Of a DNA stretch of 64,000 bases, positions 39,908 through 48,802 are shown piece by piece. The stretch spans positions 87,861 to 151,860 of the forward strand of contig NZ_PVTJ01000013.1 of assembly GCF_003002955.1 (NCBI RefSeq). Reading direction: 5' to 3'. The notes under the pieces are model-generated. The model did not search any database. It was not told the DNA's origin and saw only the letters and a list, made by a program, of their open reading frames with translations. Origin of the DNA: Glycomyces artemisiae. Lineage in GTDB: Bacteria > Actinomycetota > Actinomycetes > Mycobacteriales > Micromonosporaceae. How positions within the stretch are numbered: position 1 is the stretch's first letter; each line of letters starts with the position of its first letter. The translations under genes and the position numbers were made by a program.

Positions 39908-41239
39908 TTGCCCGGTCGATACAGCACCGTCACGATCGTCGGCCCCCGCGCCACGCGCGACCTCGCGCTCCCCGACGACCTGCCGGTCGCAGAACTCCTC
40001 CCGCAGCTCCTGCGGCACACCGGCCCCGAGGAGCCCGAAGCCGACGGCACCGGCTGGGCCCTGTCCACCATGGACGGCGCGACGTTCGCCCCCGGCGACA
40101 CCCTCGCCGCGGCCCGCGTCCCCGACGGCGGCGTGCTCCTCCTCCACGACGCCACCGCCGCGGCCCTCCCCGACACCGTCGAGGACGTGCGCGACGCCGT
40201 CGAGGACGCCGTCGACGCCGGAGGCGCCCGCTGGGAGTCCGGCACCGGACGCCTCCTCGCCGTCGCCACCGCCGGGGTCCTCGTCGCCGCCGCCGCGCTC
40301 AGCCCCGGCGCCGACACCGCGGTCCTGCTCACCGGCGGCCTCGTCTGCCTCCTCGCCGTCCTCATGTCCTGGTGGTCGGCCCGCCAGCACGACTTCATGA
40401 CCCACCTCGCGCTCACCGGCGGCGCCCTGTGGGCCGGGCGCACCGGCCACACCGCCGTCGAGGTCCTCGCCGCCGACGGCCACGCGCACACCGCGACCCG
40501 CATGATCGGCGCCGGGCTCGCCGCCCTCGCGTTCGCCGTCGTCGCCCGCGCCGGGGCCCGCCTCGCCACCGCCTACGCCGTCGGCATCGCCGTCGCGCTC
40601 GGCCTCGGCGCCCTCGCCTGGGCCCTGTGGGCCCGCATGGGGCTCACCGCCGTCCGCGCCGAGACCCTCGCGCTCCTCATCGCGCTCTTCGCGATCGCGC
40701 TCGTACCCCGCCTCGCCATGTCCTCCGCGGGCCTGTTCGCCCTCGACCGCGACGTGCGCGCGGGCGAGCCCACGAGCGAGGAGCACCTGGCCCGCCGCCT
40801 CCAGGCCACCGACGCCCGCCTCACCGGCGCCGTCTGCGGCCTCGCCGCCACCGCCGCCGCGGCCTCCGCCCTCCTTGCGGCGCAGGCGGACCCGTGGGCC
40901 TCGCTCATGGGCGCGGGCGGCGCGCTCGCGCTCCTGACCCGCTCGCGCATCTTCGAGCTCGTGCGCCACGTCGCCCCGCTGCGCCTCACCGGCATGGCCG
41001 CGCTCGCCTGGGCCGCATGGCTGTGGATCGGCCACTCCGACCCGCTGCTGTCGTGGCTGCCCGCGCTCGCGGTGCTCGCCGGGCTCGCGTACGTCTCGGT
41101 CGCGTCGGTCTCCCGCTCGGCGGTCTCGGCCGCGTGGTGGCGGCGCGTGGTCGCCGTCGCCGAGACGCTCCTGGTCGCGGGGCTCATCGCGCTCGCCGGG
41201 CACCTGTCGGGCCTGTACGCGATGATCGGCGGGATCTGA
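39908..41239 (+). CDS. eccD: ESX membrane channel component EccD
   Basis: 443 residues from a TTG at 39908 (AAAAGG upstream). The N-terminal 95 residues are a ubiquitin-like domain (STVTIVGPRATRDLALPDDLPVAELLPQLLRHTG... DGGVLLLHDA). About eleven membrane helices follow from residue 115 (LLAVATAGVLVAAAALSPG, AVLLTGGLVCLLAVLMSWW, and so on to LLVAGLIALAGHLSGLYAMIGGI). This is the diagnostic EccD layout, the vestibule of the type VII secretion pore. It follows the two WXG100 genes and overlaps eccC by one base. Confidently assigned. Confidence 0.93.
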   Translation: MPGRYSTVTIVGPRATRDLALPDDLPVAELLPQLLRHTGPEEPEADGTGWALSTMDGATFAPGDTLAAARVPDGGVLLLHDATAAALPDTVEDVRDAVEDAVDAGGARWESGTGRLLAVATAGVLVAAAALSPGADTAVLLTGGLVCLLAVLMSWWSARQHDFMTHLALTGGALWAGRTGHTAVEVLAADGHAHTATRMIGAGLAALAFAVVARAGARLATAYAVGIAVALGLGALAWALWARMGLTAVRAETLALLIALFAIALVPRLAMSSAGLFALDRDVRAGEPTSEEHLARRLQATDARLTGAVCGLAATAAAASALLAAQADPWASLMGAGGALALLTRSRIFELVRHVAPLRLTGMAALAWAAWLWIGHSDPLLSWLPALAVLAGLAYVSVASVSRSAVSAAWWRRVVAVAETLLVAGLIALAGHLSGLYAMIGGI

Positions 41240-44200
41240 TGGGCACCGAGGTCGTCCGCCGCCCGGCCCGGCGCCCCGCGCCCGAGGTCGGCACCGATCC
41301 GATCACGCTCGCTTCGCCTCCGGCCCTAGGCGAGCCGCCGTCGGCGGCGATGGGCGCGCCGATGCTCATGATGCCGCTCATGTCCGGCTCGGGCGCGATG
41401 ATCATGGTCCTGTCGAACCTCCAGCGGCCCCTGTACGCCACGGCCGGGCTGCTCATGCTCGTCGCGAGCGTCGCCATGGGCGTGGTCCTGTTCGTGGCCA
41501 TGCGGTCCGGGCCCAGGCGCAAGCTCCGGCAGGAGCGCGAACGCTACCTCGACTACCTCGAAGACGCCCGCCACACCATCCGCGAGGCCGTCAAGGCCCA
41601 GCGCGACCACGCCGCCCGGCGCCATCCGCACCCCGGGCTGCTCCTGGGCCTCGCCTGCGATCCGAGGCGCCGCTGGGAGCGGCGCAACACCGACCCCGAC
41701 CTGCTGCACGTCAGGTGCGGGCTCGCCTCGGTCCCGCTGAGCCGGTCGCTGTCGCTGAAGATCGACGAGCAGAGCCCGCTCGTCGTCTACGACCCCGTGT
41801 GCCATTCGGGCGCAGAGGAACTCGTGGAGCAGTACGCGAACCTCGCCGACCAGCCGCTCACCGTGCCCGCGGGGGACGTCGGCGAGACCGCGATCGTCGG
41901 CGAGTTCGCGCGCACTCGCGCCGCCGCGCAGGCGATGCTCGCGCAGCTCGCGGTCCTCGTCGCTCCCGAGGACCTGCGCATCGCGATCGTCGCCCACCCC
42001 AACGTCGCTCCCCAGTGGACCCCGCTGTCGTGGCTGCCGCACCTCCTCGCCGACCCGACCTCCGCCGAGGCCCCGGTCCCGCTCATCTGCCCGACCACGG
42101 CCGAACTCGCCGAGCTCCTCGCCGACGACCTGGCGCTGCGCGCCGCGGAGCTGCGGCGCCGCCGCGGCGGGCCGCCCGGGCCCGGCGCGCGGCGGCTCCT
42201 CGTCGTCGTGGACGGCGAGCACCAGGTGTCGCTGCCGGGGATCGTCCCCGACGCCGAAGGGCTCGAACTGCTCGGCGTCCACGTCTGGACCCTCGTCGCC
42301 GAGCAGCGCCAAGAACCCGAGCACACCGCGATCCGGATCAAAGTGGACGCCGAATCGGTCGCGGTGACCCGCATCGAGCGCGGCGACGGCGCGGTCGGCG
42401 AGACCACCGCGACCGGCCGCCCCGACCGGCTCGACCCCGCCGACCTGGCCGCGCTCGCGCGGGCGGTGAGCCCGTGGCGGCTCGCGCTCGACGACGTCTC
42501 CCACGCCCTCTCCGGGGTCCACGGCCTCGCCGACATCCTCGGCGTCGCCGATCCGGCCGATGTGGACTGGCGCCGCACCTGGGCGCCCCGCGAGGAGTCC
42601 TCGCTGCTGCGCGTCCCGTTCGCCGTGGACGCCGACGGCCGCACCGTCGAGCTCGACCTCAAGGAGTCGGCGCTCGGCGGCATGGGCCCGCACGGGCTCA
42701 TCGTGGGCGCCACCGGCTCCGGCAAGTCCGAGGCGCTGCGCACGCTCGTCGCCGCGCTCGCGGTGCGCCACCCGCCCGACCGCCTCGCGCTGCTCACTGT
42801 GGACTTCAAGGGCGGCGCGACGTTCGCCGACTGCGACGACCTGCCGCACTCGGCGGGCGCGATCACGAACCTCGCCGACGACCTCGGGCTCGTCGACCGC
42901 TTCGCCGAGGCCCTCTACGGAGAGATGACCCGGCGCCAGCAGATCCTCAAGGACGCCGGGAACCTCCCGAACGTCCACGCCTATGCGCGCCTTCGCGAAT
43001 CGAGCCCCGAGCTGGAGCCGCTGCCGCACCTCCTCGTCATCATCGACGAGTTCTCGGAGCTGCTGACCGCGAAGCCCGACTTCTCCGACCTGTTCGTCGC
43101 GGTCGGGCGCATCGGCCGGTCCATCGGCGTGCACCTGCTGCTGGCGACCCAGCGCCTGGAGGCGGCGCACCTGCGCGGCCTCGAATCGCACCTGTCGTAC
43201 CGGATCGGCCTGCGCACCTTCTCGGAGGCCGAGAGCCGCGAGGCCATCGGCGTGCCCGACGCCTACCGGCTCCCGCCCGAGCCCGGCTCCGGATACCTCA
43301 AAGTAGACACCACGATCTTCACGAGGTTCAAGGCCGCCATGGTCTCCGGCAAGTACACGCCGCCGCGCGACGTGGAGCAGCGGAGCCTCCCGGTGCTGCC
43401 GTGGCCCGTGCCGCCCACCGTGAACGTCCTCGACGCGCTCGTCAACTCCGCGGCCCTGCGCCCCGGCGGTGAGCAGCCCGACCCCGAGCACTCCGTGCTC
43501 CGCGTCCTCGTCGCCTCCCTCGCCCACGCCGCGCAGACCGACGGCACCCTGCCGGTCCGCCCCGTGTGGCTGCCGCCCCTGCCGGAGTCCATGCCCCTCA
43601 ACGCCGTCGACACCGAACCCGCCGAGCCGGGCTCGCGCCTCACCGCCGTCCTCGGCCTCGCCGACCACCCGCGCGAGCAGCGCCAGAACGCCCTCGAATG
43701 GGACCTGTCGGGCGCCGACGCGAACCTCGCCGTCCTCGGCGCCCCCACCTCCGGCAAGTCCACGCTCCTGCGGACCCTCGTCTCCGGCCTCGCCCTGCGC
43801 TACCCGCCGACCGCGTTCGCCGCGTACGTCATCGACTTCGGCGGCGGCGCCCTCGGCGGCCTCGCGAAGCTCCCGCACGTCGCCGTCGCGGCCGGACGCG
43901 CCGAACCCGAACTCGTCGCCCGCACCCTCGCCGAGGTCCGTTCACTCCTCGACGCCCGCGAGCACCTCATGCGCGTCAAGGGCATCGACTCCGCCGCCGG
44001 GCTGCGCCGGGCCGCGGCCGACGGCTCCGTGGACGTCCCCGGCGACGTCCTCCTGGCCGTCGACGGCTGGGGCGGCCTCACCGAGGCCAAAGAGGACGCC
44101 AACGACCTGCTCATGGAGATCGCCTCGCGCGGACCGGCGCTCGGCGTCCACACCGTGCTCACCGCCGTCAACTCCACGCAGATCCGCTCCCGCCTCGCCG

Positions 44201-45204
44201 CGTCCATCTCCGGGCGCATCGAACTGCGCCTCGCCGACGCCTTCGACTCCGGCATCGACCGCAAGCTCATCGAGCAGCTCCCCAAGGAGTTCCCCGGCCG
44301 GGTCCTCACCGCAGACAAGAAGTTCGGACACATCGCCCTGCCCCGCATCGACGGCTCCGACTCGGCCGACGACCTCGCGGAGGGCTTCGCCGACCTCGCC
44401 GAAGCGGTGCGCCGCCGCTGGCCCGGACCCGGCGTCGCCGCCGTCAAGGCCCTCCCGACCGCGCTCGCGCTCAACGACCTCGTCCCGCCGCTCCGCGCTC
44501 CCGCCGAAGGCGACCCGTACGCGCTCGCGCCGGTCGTCGGCCTCGCCGAGAGCGACCTGCGGCCCGCCGCGATCGACTTCACCGCCGACCCGCACCTGAT
44601 CGTCTTCGGCGACACGCAGACCGGCAAGTCCACTGTGCTGCGCACGATCATGCGCCAGATCGCGCGCCGCCCCGGCGCCGAGGCCGGGATCTTCGTCGTC
44701 GACTACCGCCGCTCCCACCTCGAAGAGGTCCCCGAAGGGAACCTCGTCACCTACTGCAACACCGGCCCGCACGCCGCGCAGAACGCCGCCGAGCTCGCCG
44801 AGGCCCTCAAGAAGCGCCTGCCCGGCCCTGAAGTCACCCCGCAGCAGCTGCGCGAGCGCTCCTGGTGGACCGGCCCCGAGGTGTTCGTCGTCGTCGACGA
44901 CTACGACCTCGTGCCCACCTCCGCGGGCAACCCCCTCGCGCCGCTCACCGAACTCGCCGCCCACGGCGGCGACCTCGGCCTCCACCTCATCCTCGCCCGC
45001 CGCACCGGCGGCGCCAGCCGCGCCGTCTACGAACCGCTGCTGCGCCAGCTCGCCGACATGTCCAGCCCCGGCCTCATGTTCTCCGGCGACCGCCTCGAAG
45101 GACGCCTCCTCCACGGCACCGCCAGCCGCCAGCTCCCGCCCGGCCGCGCCCTCCTCGTCCGCCGCGGCGCCGCCCCCGACCTCGTCCAGATCGCCCGCGC
45201 CTGA
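41239..45204 (+). CDS. eccC: ESX motor ATPase EccC (three FtsK/SpoIIIE-type domains)
   Basis: 1321 residues, full-length fused EccCa-CCb. Two N-terminal membrane segments (residues about 34-53 and 62-84) anchor a large N-terminal domain. Three P-loop domains follow: GATGSGKSE (K496) with VDFKGG and a complete Walker B LLVIIDEFSELL; GAPTSGKST (K840) with a degenerate VLLAVDGWG; and GDTQTGKST (K1130) with VFVVVDDYD. As known for EccC, the first ATPase keeps the catalytic glutamate while the others are altered. It binds the C-terminal signal of EsxB-like substrates and drives export. Start overlaps the eccD stop (TGATG). Confidence 0.95.
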   Translation: MGTEVVRRPARRPAPEVGTDPITLASPPALGEPPSAAMGAPMLMMPLMSGSGAMIMVLSNLQRPLYATAGLLMLVASVAMGVVLFVAMRSGPRRKLRQERERYLDYLEDARHTIREAVKAQRDHAARRHPHPGLLLGLACDPRRRWERRNTDPDLLHVRCGLASVPLSRSLSLKIDEQSPLVVYDPVCHSGAEELVEQYANLADQPLTVPAGDVGETAIVGEFARTRAAAQAMLAQLAVLVAPEDLRIAIVAHPNVAPQWTPLSWLPHLLADPTSAEAPVPLICPTTAELAELLADDLALRAAELRRRRGGPPGPGARRLLVVVDGEHQVSLPGIVPDAEGLELLGVHVWTLVAEQRQEPEHTAIRIKVDAESVAVTRIERGDGAVGETTATGRPDRLDPADLAALARAVSPWRLALDDVSHALSGVHGLADILGVADPADVDWRRTWAPREESSLLRVPFAVDADGRTVELDLKESALGGMGPHGLIVGATGSGKSEALRTLVAALAVRHPPDRLALLTVDFKGGATFADCDDLPHSAGAITNLADDLGLVDRFAEALYGEMTRRQQILKDAGNLPNVHAYARLRESSPELEPLPHLLVIIDEFSELLTAKPDFSDLFVAVGRIGRSIGVHLLLATQRLEAAHLRGLESHLSYRIGLRTFSEAESREAIGVPDAYRLPPEPGSGYLKVDTTIFTRFKAAMVSGKYTPPRDVEQRSLPVLPWPVPPTVNVLDALVNSAALRPGGEQPDPEHSVLRVLVASLAHAAQTDGTLPVRPVWLPPLPESMPLNAVDTEPAEPGSRLTAVLGLADHPREQRQNALEWDLSGADANLAVLGAPTSGKSTLLRTLVSGLALRYPPTAFAAYVIDFGGGALGGLAKLPHVAVAAGRAEPELVARTLAEVRSLLDAREHLMRVKGIDSAAGLRRAAADGSVDVPGDVLLAVDGWGGLTEAKEDANDLLMEIASRGPALGVHTVLTAVNSTQIRSRLAASISGRIELRLADAFDSGIDRKLIEQLPKEFPGRVLTADKKFGHIALPRIDGSDSADDLAEGFADLAEAVRRRWPGPGVAAVKALPTALALNDLVPPLRAPAEGDPYALAPVVGLAESDLRPAAIDFTADPHLIVFGDTQTGKSTVLRTIMRQIARRPGAEAGIFVVDYRRSHLEEVPEGNLVTYCNTGPHAAQNAAELAEALKKRLPGPEVTPQQLRERSWWTGPEVFVVVDDYDLVPTSAGNPLAPLTELAAHGGDLGLHLILARRTGGASRAVYEPLLRQLADMSSPGLMFSGDRLEGRLLHGTASRQLPPGRALLVRRGAAPDLVQIARA

Positions 45205-45294
45205 CCAAAGTCGCACCGGCCCGATACCCCCGTCACCAGGCTCGATACCGCGGAACGATGCGCCGCGGCGCCCCGCGCCCGTAGCGTCGGGGCC

Positions 45295-46290
45295 ATGGAC
45301 CAGACCGCCGGGCCCGCCGCGCCCCGCCTCGTGCCCGCGCTCGGGCTCGCCCTCCTCGCGCCCGTGTGCGCCGAGCTGCTCTCCGGCTACGACGACACCA
45401 CCGGGCACCCAGTCGTCCTCGTCTTCATGGTCCTCGTCGGCGCGGCCCTGTACGGCGCGCCCGCGCTCCTCATCCGCGAGACCGCCCGCCGCACCGGCCT
45501 CGGCTGGCCCGGCGTCCTGCTCCTCGCCGCCGCGCTCGGCATCGTCCAGGCCGGGATCATCGACCAGTCCCTGTTCTCCACCGACTACCGCGGCATCGAC
45601 TACTGGGCCGCGATGACCGAACCGACCCGCATCGACGCGCTCGGCATCAGCGCGATCACCATGCTCACCTTCGTCGGCGGGCACATGGCCTGGAGCTTCA
45701 CCGCCCCCATCGCCATCGTCGAGGCCATCCACACGCGCGGCCCGCAGCGGCCCTGGCTCCGCGCCCCCGGCCTCGCCGTCACCGCCATCGTCTACCTCGC
45801 GGCCGCGTACTTCGTCCTCCGCGACCACTACGCCAACGAGACCGACCACGCCTCCCCGGCCCAGCTCACCGGCGCCGCCGCATGCGCCGCCGCCCTCATC
45901 GCGCTCGCGTTCCTCCTGCGCCGCAACCCGGTCCGGCGGCCCCGGCGCGTCCCGCCCGCGTGGGCCCTCGTCCCCGCCAGCGCCGCCGCCATCATCGCCT
46001 CCACGGTCTCCTACTCCTGGACGGGCTTCGCCCTCGCCGCCGTGCTTCTCGGCGGCGGTGCCGTCGCGATCGTCTTCTGGTCCCGTTCCATGGCCTGGAC
46101 GCCGCGGCACGCGGTCGCCCTCGCCTCGGGCGCCCTGTACGCCGTCGTGCTTCCCAGCTTCATCACCGACCCGATCGGCGAGGTCGACCCGGTCGCGAAG
46201 TACGCCAACAACGCCGTCATGACCCTCCTCGTCATCGGCTTGACGTGGTGGGCGATGCGTCGCTCTTCCCCGGCGGCGCCGCCGCGCTAG
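45295..46290 (+). CDS. Polytopic membrane protein
   Basis: 331 residues, eight to ten membrane helices spread over the whole length (LGLALLAPVCAELL, VLVFMVLVGAALYGAPALLI, VLLLAAALGIVQAGII, ISAITMLTFVGGHMAWSFTAPIAIVEAI and others). GYDDTTGHP and DYRGIDYWAAMTEPTRIDAL lie in outer loops. No transporter signature is obvious and I do not recognise a family. TAGCGT (45282-45287) is 7 bases before the ATG and no ribosome site is present, so it is probably leaderless. It lies 90 bp beyond eccC; a separate transcript is likely. Confidence 0.75.
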   Translation: MDQTAGPAAPRLVPALGLALLAPVCAELLSGYDDTTGHPVVLVFMVLVGAALYGAPALLIRETARRTGLGWPGVLLLAAALGIVQAGIIDQSLFSTDYRGIDYWAAMTEPTRIDALGISAITMLTFVGGHMAWSFTAPIAIVEAIHTRGPQRPWLRAPGLAVTAIVYLAAAYFVLRDHYANETDHASPAQLTGAAACAAALIALAFLLRRNPVRRPRRVPPAWALVPASAAAIIASTVSYSWTGFALAAVLLGGGAVAIVFWSRSMAWTPRHAVALASGALYAVVLPSFITDPIGEVDPVAKYANNAVMTLLVIGLTWWAMRRSSPAAPPR

Positions 46291-46323
46291 AGTCGGGCCC
46301 GGACCCGACCGAAGGAGCACCGC

Positions 46324-47067
46324 ATGGCACGCACCGCAGTGGTCAGCGGCGGCGGCACCGGCATCGGCCTCGCCGTGGCCGAGCGCCTCGCCGCCGCAGG
46401 TGACGACGTCATCCTCACCGGCCGCCGCGAGGACGTCCTCGCCGACGCCGCGAGCAGGATCGGCGACCAGGCCTCCTATGTGGCCGCCGACCTCGAAACC
46501 CTCGAAGGCGCCGCCGCCGTCCTCCAGCACGCCTCCGAGCACGCCGGACGCATCGACGTCGTCGCCGCCGCCGCGGGCGGCAACACCGCCGCGAAGGCCC
46601 CCGCCGACCTCCAAGGGCTCGAACGCGTCTCGTGGGCGTGGAACGCGAACCTGCGGCTCAACGTGATGACCGCCGTCCACCTCGTCGAGGGCCTCAAGCC
46701 GATCCTCAACGACGGCGGCCGCATCCTCCTGTTCAGCTCCATCGCCGCCTACCGCGGCTCCGGCACCGGCAGCTACGGCGCCTCCAAGGCAGCCCTGCAC
46801 CCGTACGCGATCGACCTCTCCTCCGAGCTCGGCTCGCGCGGCATCACCGCGAACGTCATCGCCCCCGGCTACACCGAGGACACGGAGTTCTTCGGCACCA
46901 GCATGACCGAGGAGCGCCGCACCATGCTCATAGGACAGACCGACAACAAGCGGCCCGGCACCCCCGGCGACATCGCCGCCCTCGCCGCGTGGCTCGCCTC
47001 GCCCGAGGCCGGGCACGTGACCGCGCAGATCATCCAGTCCAACGGCGGCGCCCTGGCCGGTCGCTGA
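46324..47067 (+). CDS. Short-chain dehydrogenase/reductase
   Basis: 247 residues. VSGGGTGIGLAVAERLAAAGDDVILTGRRED is the TGxxxGxG-like site with an RR pair typical of NADP binding. VAAAAGGNTA is the NNAG-like segment, the catalytic Ser is in LLFSSIAAYRGSG and the YxxxK in GSYGASKAALHPYAIDLSSELGSRGITANVIAPGY. The SDR is complete and closest in style to 3-oxoacyl-ACP-reductase-like enzymes. GAAGGAG precedes the ATG. It is directly coupled to the metallophosphoesterase gene (1 bp gap). Substrate unknown. Confidence 0.9.
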   Translation: MARTAVVSGGGTGIGLAVAERLAAAGDDVILTGRREDVLADAASRIGDQASYVAADLETLEGAAAVLQHASEHAGRIDVVAAAAGGNTAAKAPADLQGLERVSWAWNANLRLNVMTAVHLVEGLKPILNDGGRILLFSSIAAYRGSGTGSYGASKAALHPYAIDLSSELGSRGITANVIAPGYTEDTEFFGTSMTEERRTMLIGQTDNKRPGTPGDIAALAAWLASPEAGHVTAQIIQSNGGALAGR

Positions 47068-47068
47068 C

Positions 47069-48286
47069 GTGGACGCGCTCTGGTCGACCGTCCCGGACAT
47101 CGCGATCCCCGTCGGCTTCACCGTCCTCCACGCCTACCTGTGGCTGCGCCTGGTCCGCGACACCACCCGCCGCGGCTCGCGCTGGCGCCTCGCCGGCGGG
47201 ATCGCCTTGGGCGCCTTGGGGGCGCTCGGGATGCTCGCCCAGTGGTTCACGCCCTCCGTCCACGGCCCCATGTGGTTCCAGGCCGCGGTCGGCTGGCCGG
47301 GCTGGATCTGGTTCGGCGTCATGATGTACCTGGCGGGCGTGCTCATCATCGCGGAGCCGATTCGCTGGCTCCTGCTGCGCCGCAACAAGACCCAACCCGA
47401 CAAGGGGCTGCTCAGGAAGGCGATCGCCGAACCGGAGGGCACCCCGGAAGGACTCTCCCGCCGCCGCGTCGTCTCCCGCGCGATCGGCCTCGGCGCCACC
47501 GCGGTGGCCCTCGGCACCGTGGGCGACGGCCTCTACGAGGGCTACCGGACCCCGCGCCTCAAATCCCTGGAACTCGCGCTCCCGCGCCTCGACCGGGCCT
47601 TCGACGGCTACCGGATCGCGATCGTCGGCGACACCCACTTCTCCGCGATCCGCGGCAGCGGCTACTGCCGCCGCGTCGTCGACCGGATCAACGGCACGCA
47701 GCCCGACCTCATCGCGTTCGTCGGCGACCTCGCCAGCAACGAGGCCGACCAGCTCCGCGACGCCACCGAACCGCTCGCCGACCTGTCCGCGCGCGACGGC
47801 GCGTTCTTCGTCTCCGGCAACGCCGAGCACTACGTGGGCGCCGACGCCTGGTACGAGCGCGTCGAGGAGCTCGGCATGACCGGCCTCCCCAACACCCGCG
47901 TCGAACTCGCCGGGTTCGACCTCGCGGGCGTCAACGACCTCATCGTCGAGCAGCGCCACATGGAATCCACCGAGACCGGCCCCGACTTCGAAGCGGCCCT
48001 GGGCGACCGCGACCCGACCCGCCCCGTCGTCCTCCTCGCCCACCAGCCCAGCGCCGTCGACCGCCTCGCCGGATACGGCGTCGACCTCCAGCTCTCCGGC
48101 CACACCCACGGCGGCCAGATGTGGCCGGTCCACCTCCTCTCGCGCTGGCGCAGCGGCCAGCTCACCGGCCTCGAAACCCACCACGGCACCCAGGTCTACG
48201 TCACCAACGGCGCCGGCACCAACGGCCCCCCGATCCGCGTCGGCGCGAACGCGGACATCACGGTGATGACCCTCCGCGTGGGCTGA
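47069..48286 (+). CDS. Membrane-associated metallophosphoesterase (YaeI-like)
   Basis: 405 residues from a GTG one base after the SDR stop. Three N-terminal membrane helices in the first 100 residues, a basic linker (SRRRVVSRAI) and one further hydrophobic stretch lead into a calcineurin-like domain. Metal-binding blocks are IAIVGDTHF, VGDLAS, VSGNAEHYVGADAW, LLAHQPS and LSGHTHGGQMWP, all complete. The YaeI group hydrolyses phosphodiesters such as UDP-2,3-diacylglucosamine-like lipids at the membrane; the substrate here is unknown. The SDR gene upstream is co-transcribed. Confidence 0.88.
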   Translation: MDALWSTVPDIAIPVGFTVLHAYLWLRLVRDTTRRGSRWRLAGGIALGALGALGMLAQWFTPSVHGPMWFQAAVGWPGWIWFGVMMYLAGVLIIAEPIRWLLLRRNKTQPDKGLLRKAIAEPEGTPEGLSRRRVVSRAIGLGATAVALGTVGDGLYEGYRTPRLKSLELALPRLDRAFDGYRIAIVGDTHFSAIRGSGYCRRVVDRINGTQPDLIAFVGDLASNEADQLRDATEPLADLSARDGAFFVSGNAEHYVGADAWYERVEELGMTGLPNTRVELAGFDLAGVNDLIVEQRHMESTETGPDFEAALGDRDPTRPVVLLAHQPSAVDRLAGYGVDLQLSGHTHGGQMWPVHLLSRWRSGQLTGLETHHGTQVYVTNGAGTNGPPIRVGANADITVMTLRVG

Positions 48287-48380
48287 ATCCTCTTCTTCCC
48301 GCCGTCTTCCCGGCGTTCCGGCCGGATTGTCGGTGGCGGCGGGTAGCGTCGGCCGTCCGCACAGGGAGGGGAACCGCGCC

Positions 48381-48746
48381 ATGTCCCGCAACACCGACAC
48401 CGTCAACCGCTACCTCGACGGCTTCCGCCGGAGCGACCACGAGCAGATCCTGTCCTGCCTGACCGACGACATCGCCTGGACCGTCTACGGCGCGTTCCAG
48501 CTCAGCGGCAAGTCCGCGTACGACGCCGCGATCGAGGGCCCCGGCTTCATCGGACCGCCCACGCTCGACGTCGTCCGCATGGTCGAGCAGGGCGACACCG
48601 TGATGGCCGAGCTGACCGGCGCCGCGACCCGCGACAACGGCGAGGAGATGCGCATGTCCATGGCCGAGGTCTTCGTGATGAGAGACGGCCTCATCTGCGA
48701 GCGCCGCGCCTGGGTCATCGAGCTGAAGGAGAACGACTACCGCTGA
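48381..48746 (+). CDS. SnoaL-like/NTF2-fold protein
   Basis: 121 residues. The cone-shaped NTF2 fold is indicated by NTVNRYLDGFRRSDHEQILSCLTDDIAWTVYGAFQLSGKSAYDAAIEG and the C-terminal strands VMAELTGAATRDNGEEMRMSMAEVFVMRDGLICERRAWV. The start is the ATG at 48381 after GGGAGGGG, not the earlier in-frame ATG at 48327. TAGCGT at 48345-48350 is a likely -10 box. Family members are isomerases, hydrolases or ligand binders; the catalytic residues here are not assignable. Confidence 0.83.
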   Translation: MSRNTDTVNRYLDGFRRSDHEQILSCLTDDIAWTVYGAFQLSGKSAYDAAIEGPGFIGPPTLDVVRMVEQGDTVMAELTGAATRDNGEEMRMSMAEVFVMRDGLICERRAWVIELKENDYR

Positions 48747-48802
48747 CCTGCGGGTCCGCGAACCAGCCCGGGATGTCGGTCCCGGCCGTTAGGGTCGGGG
48801 CC

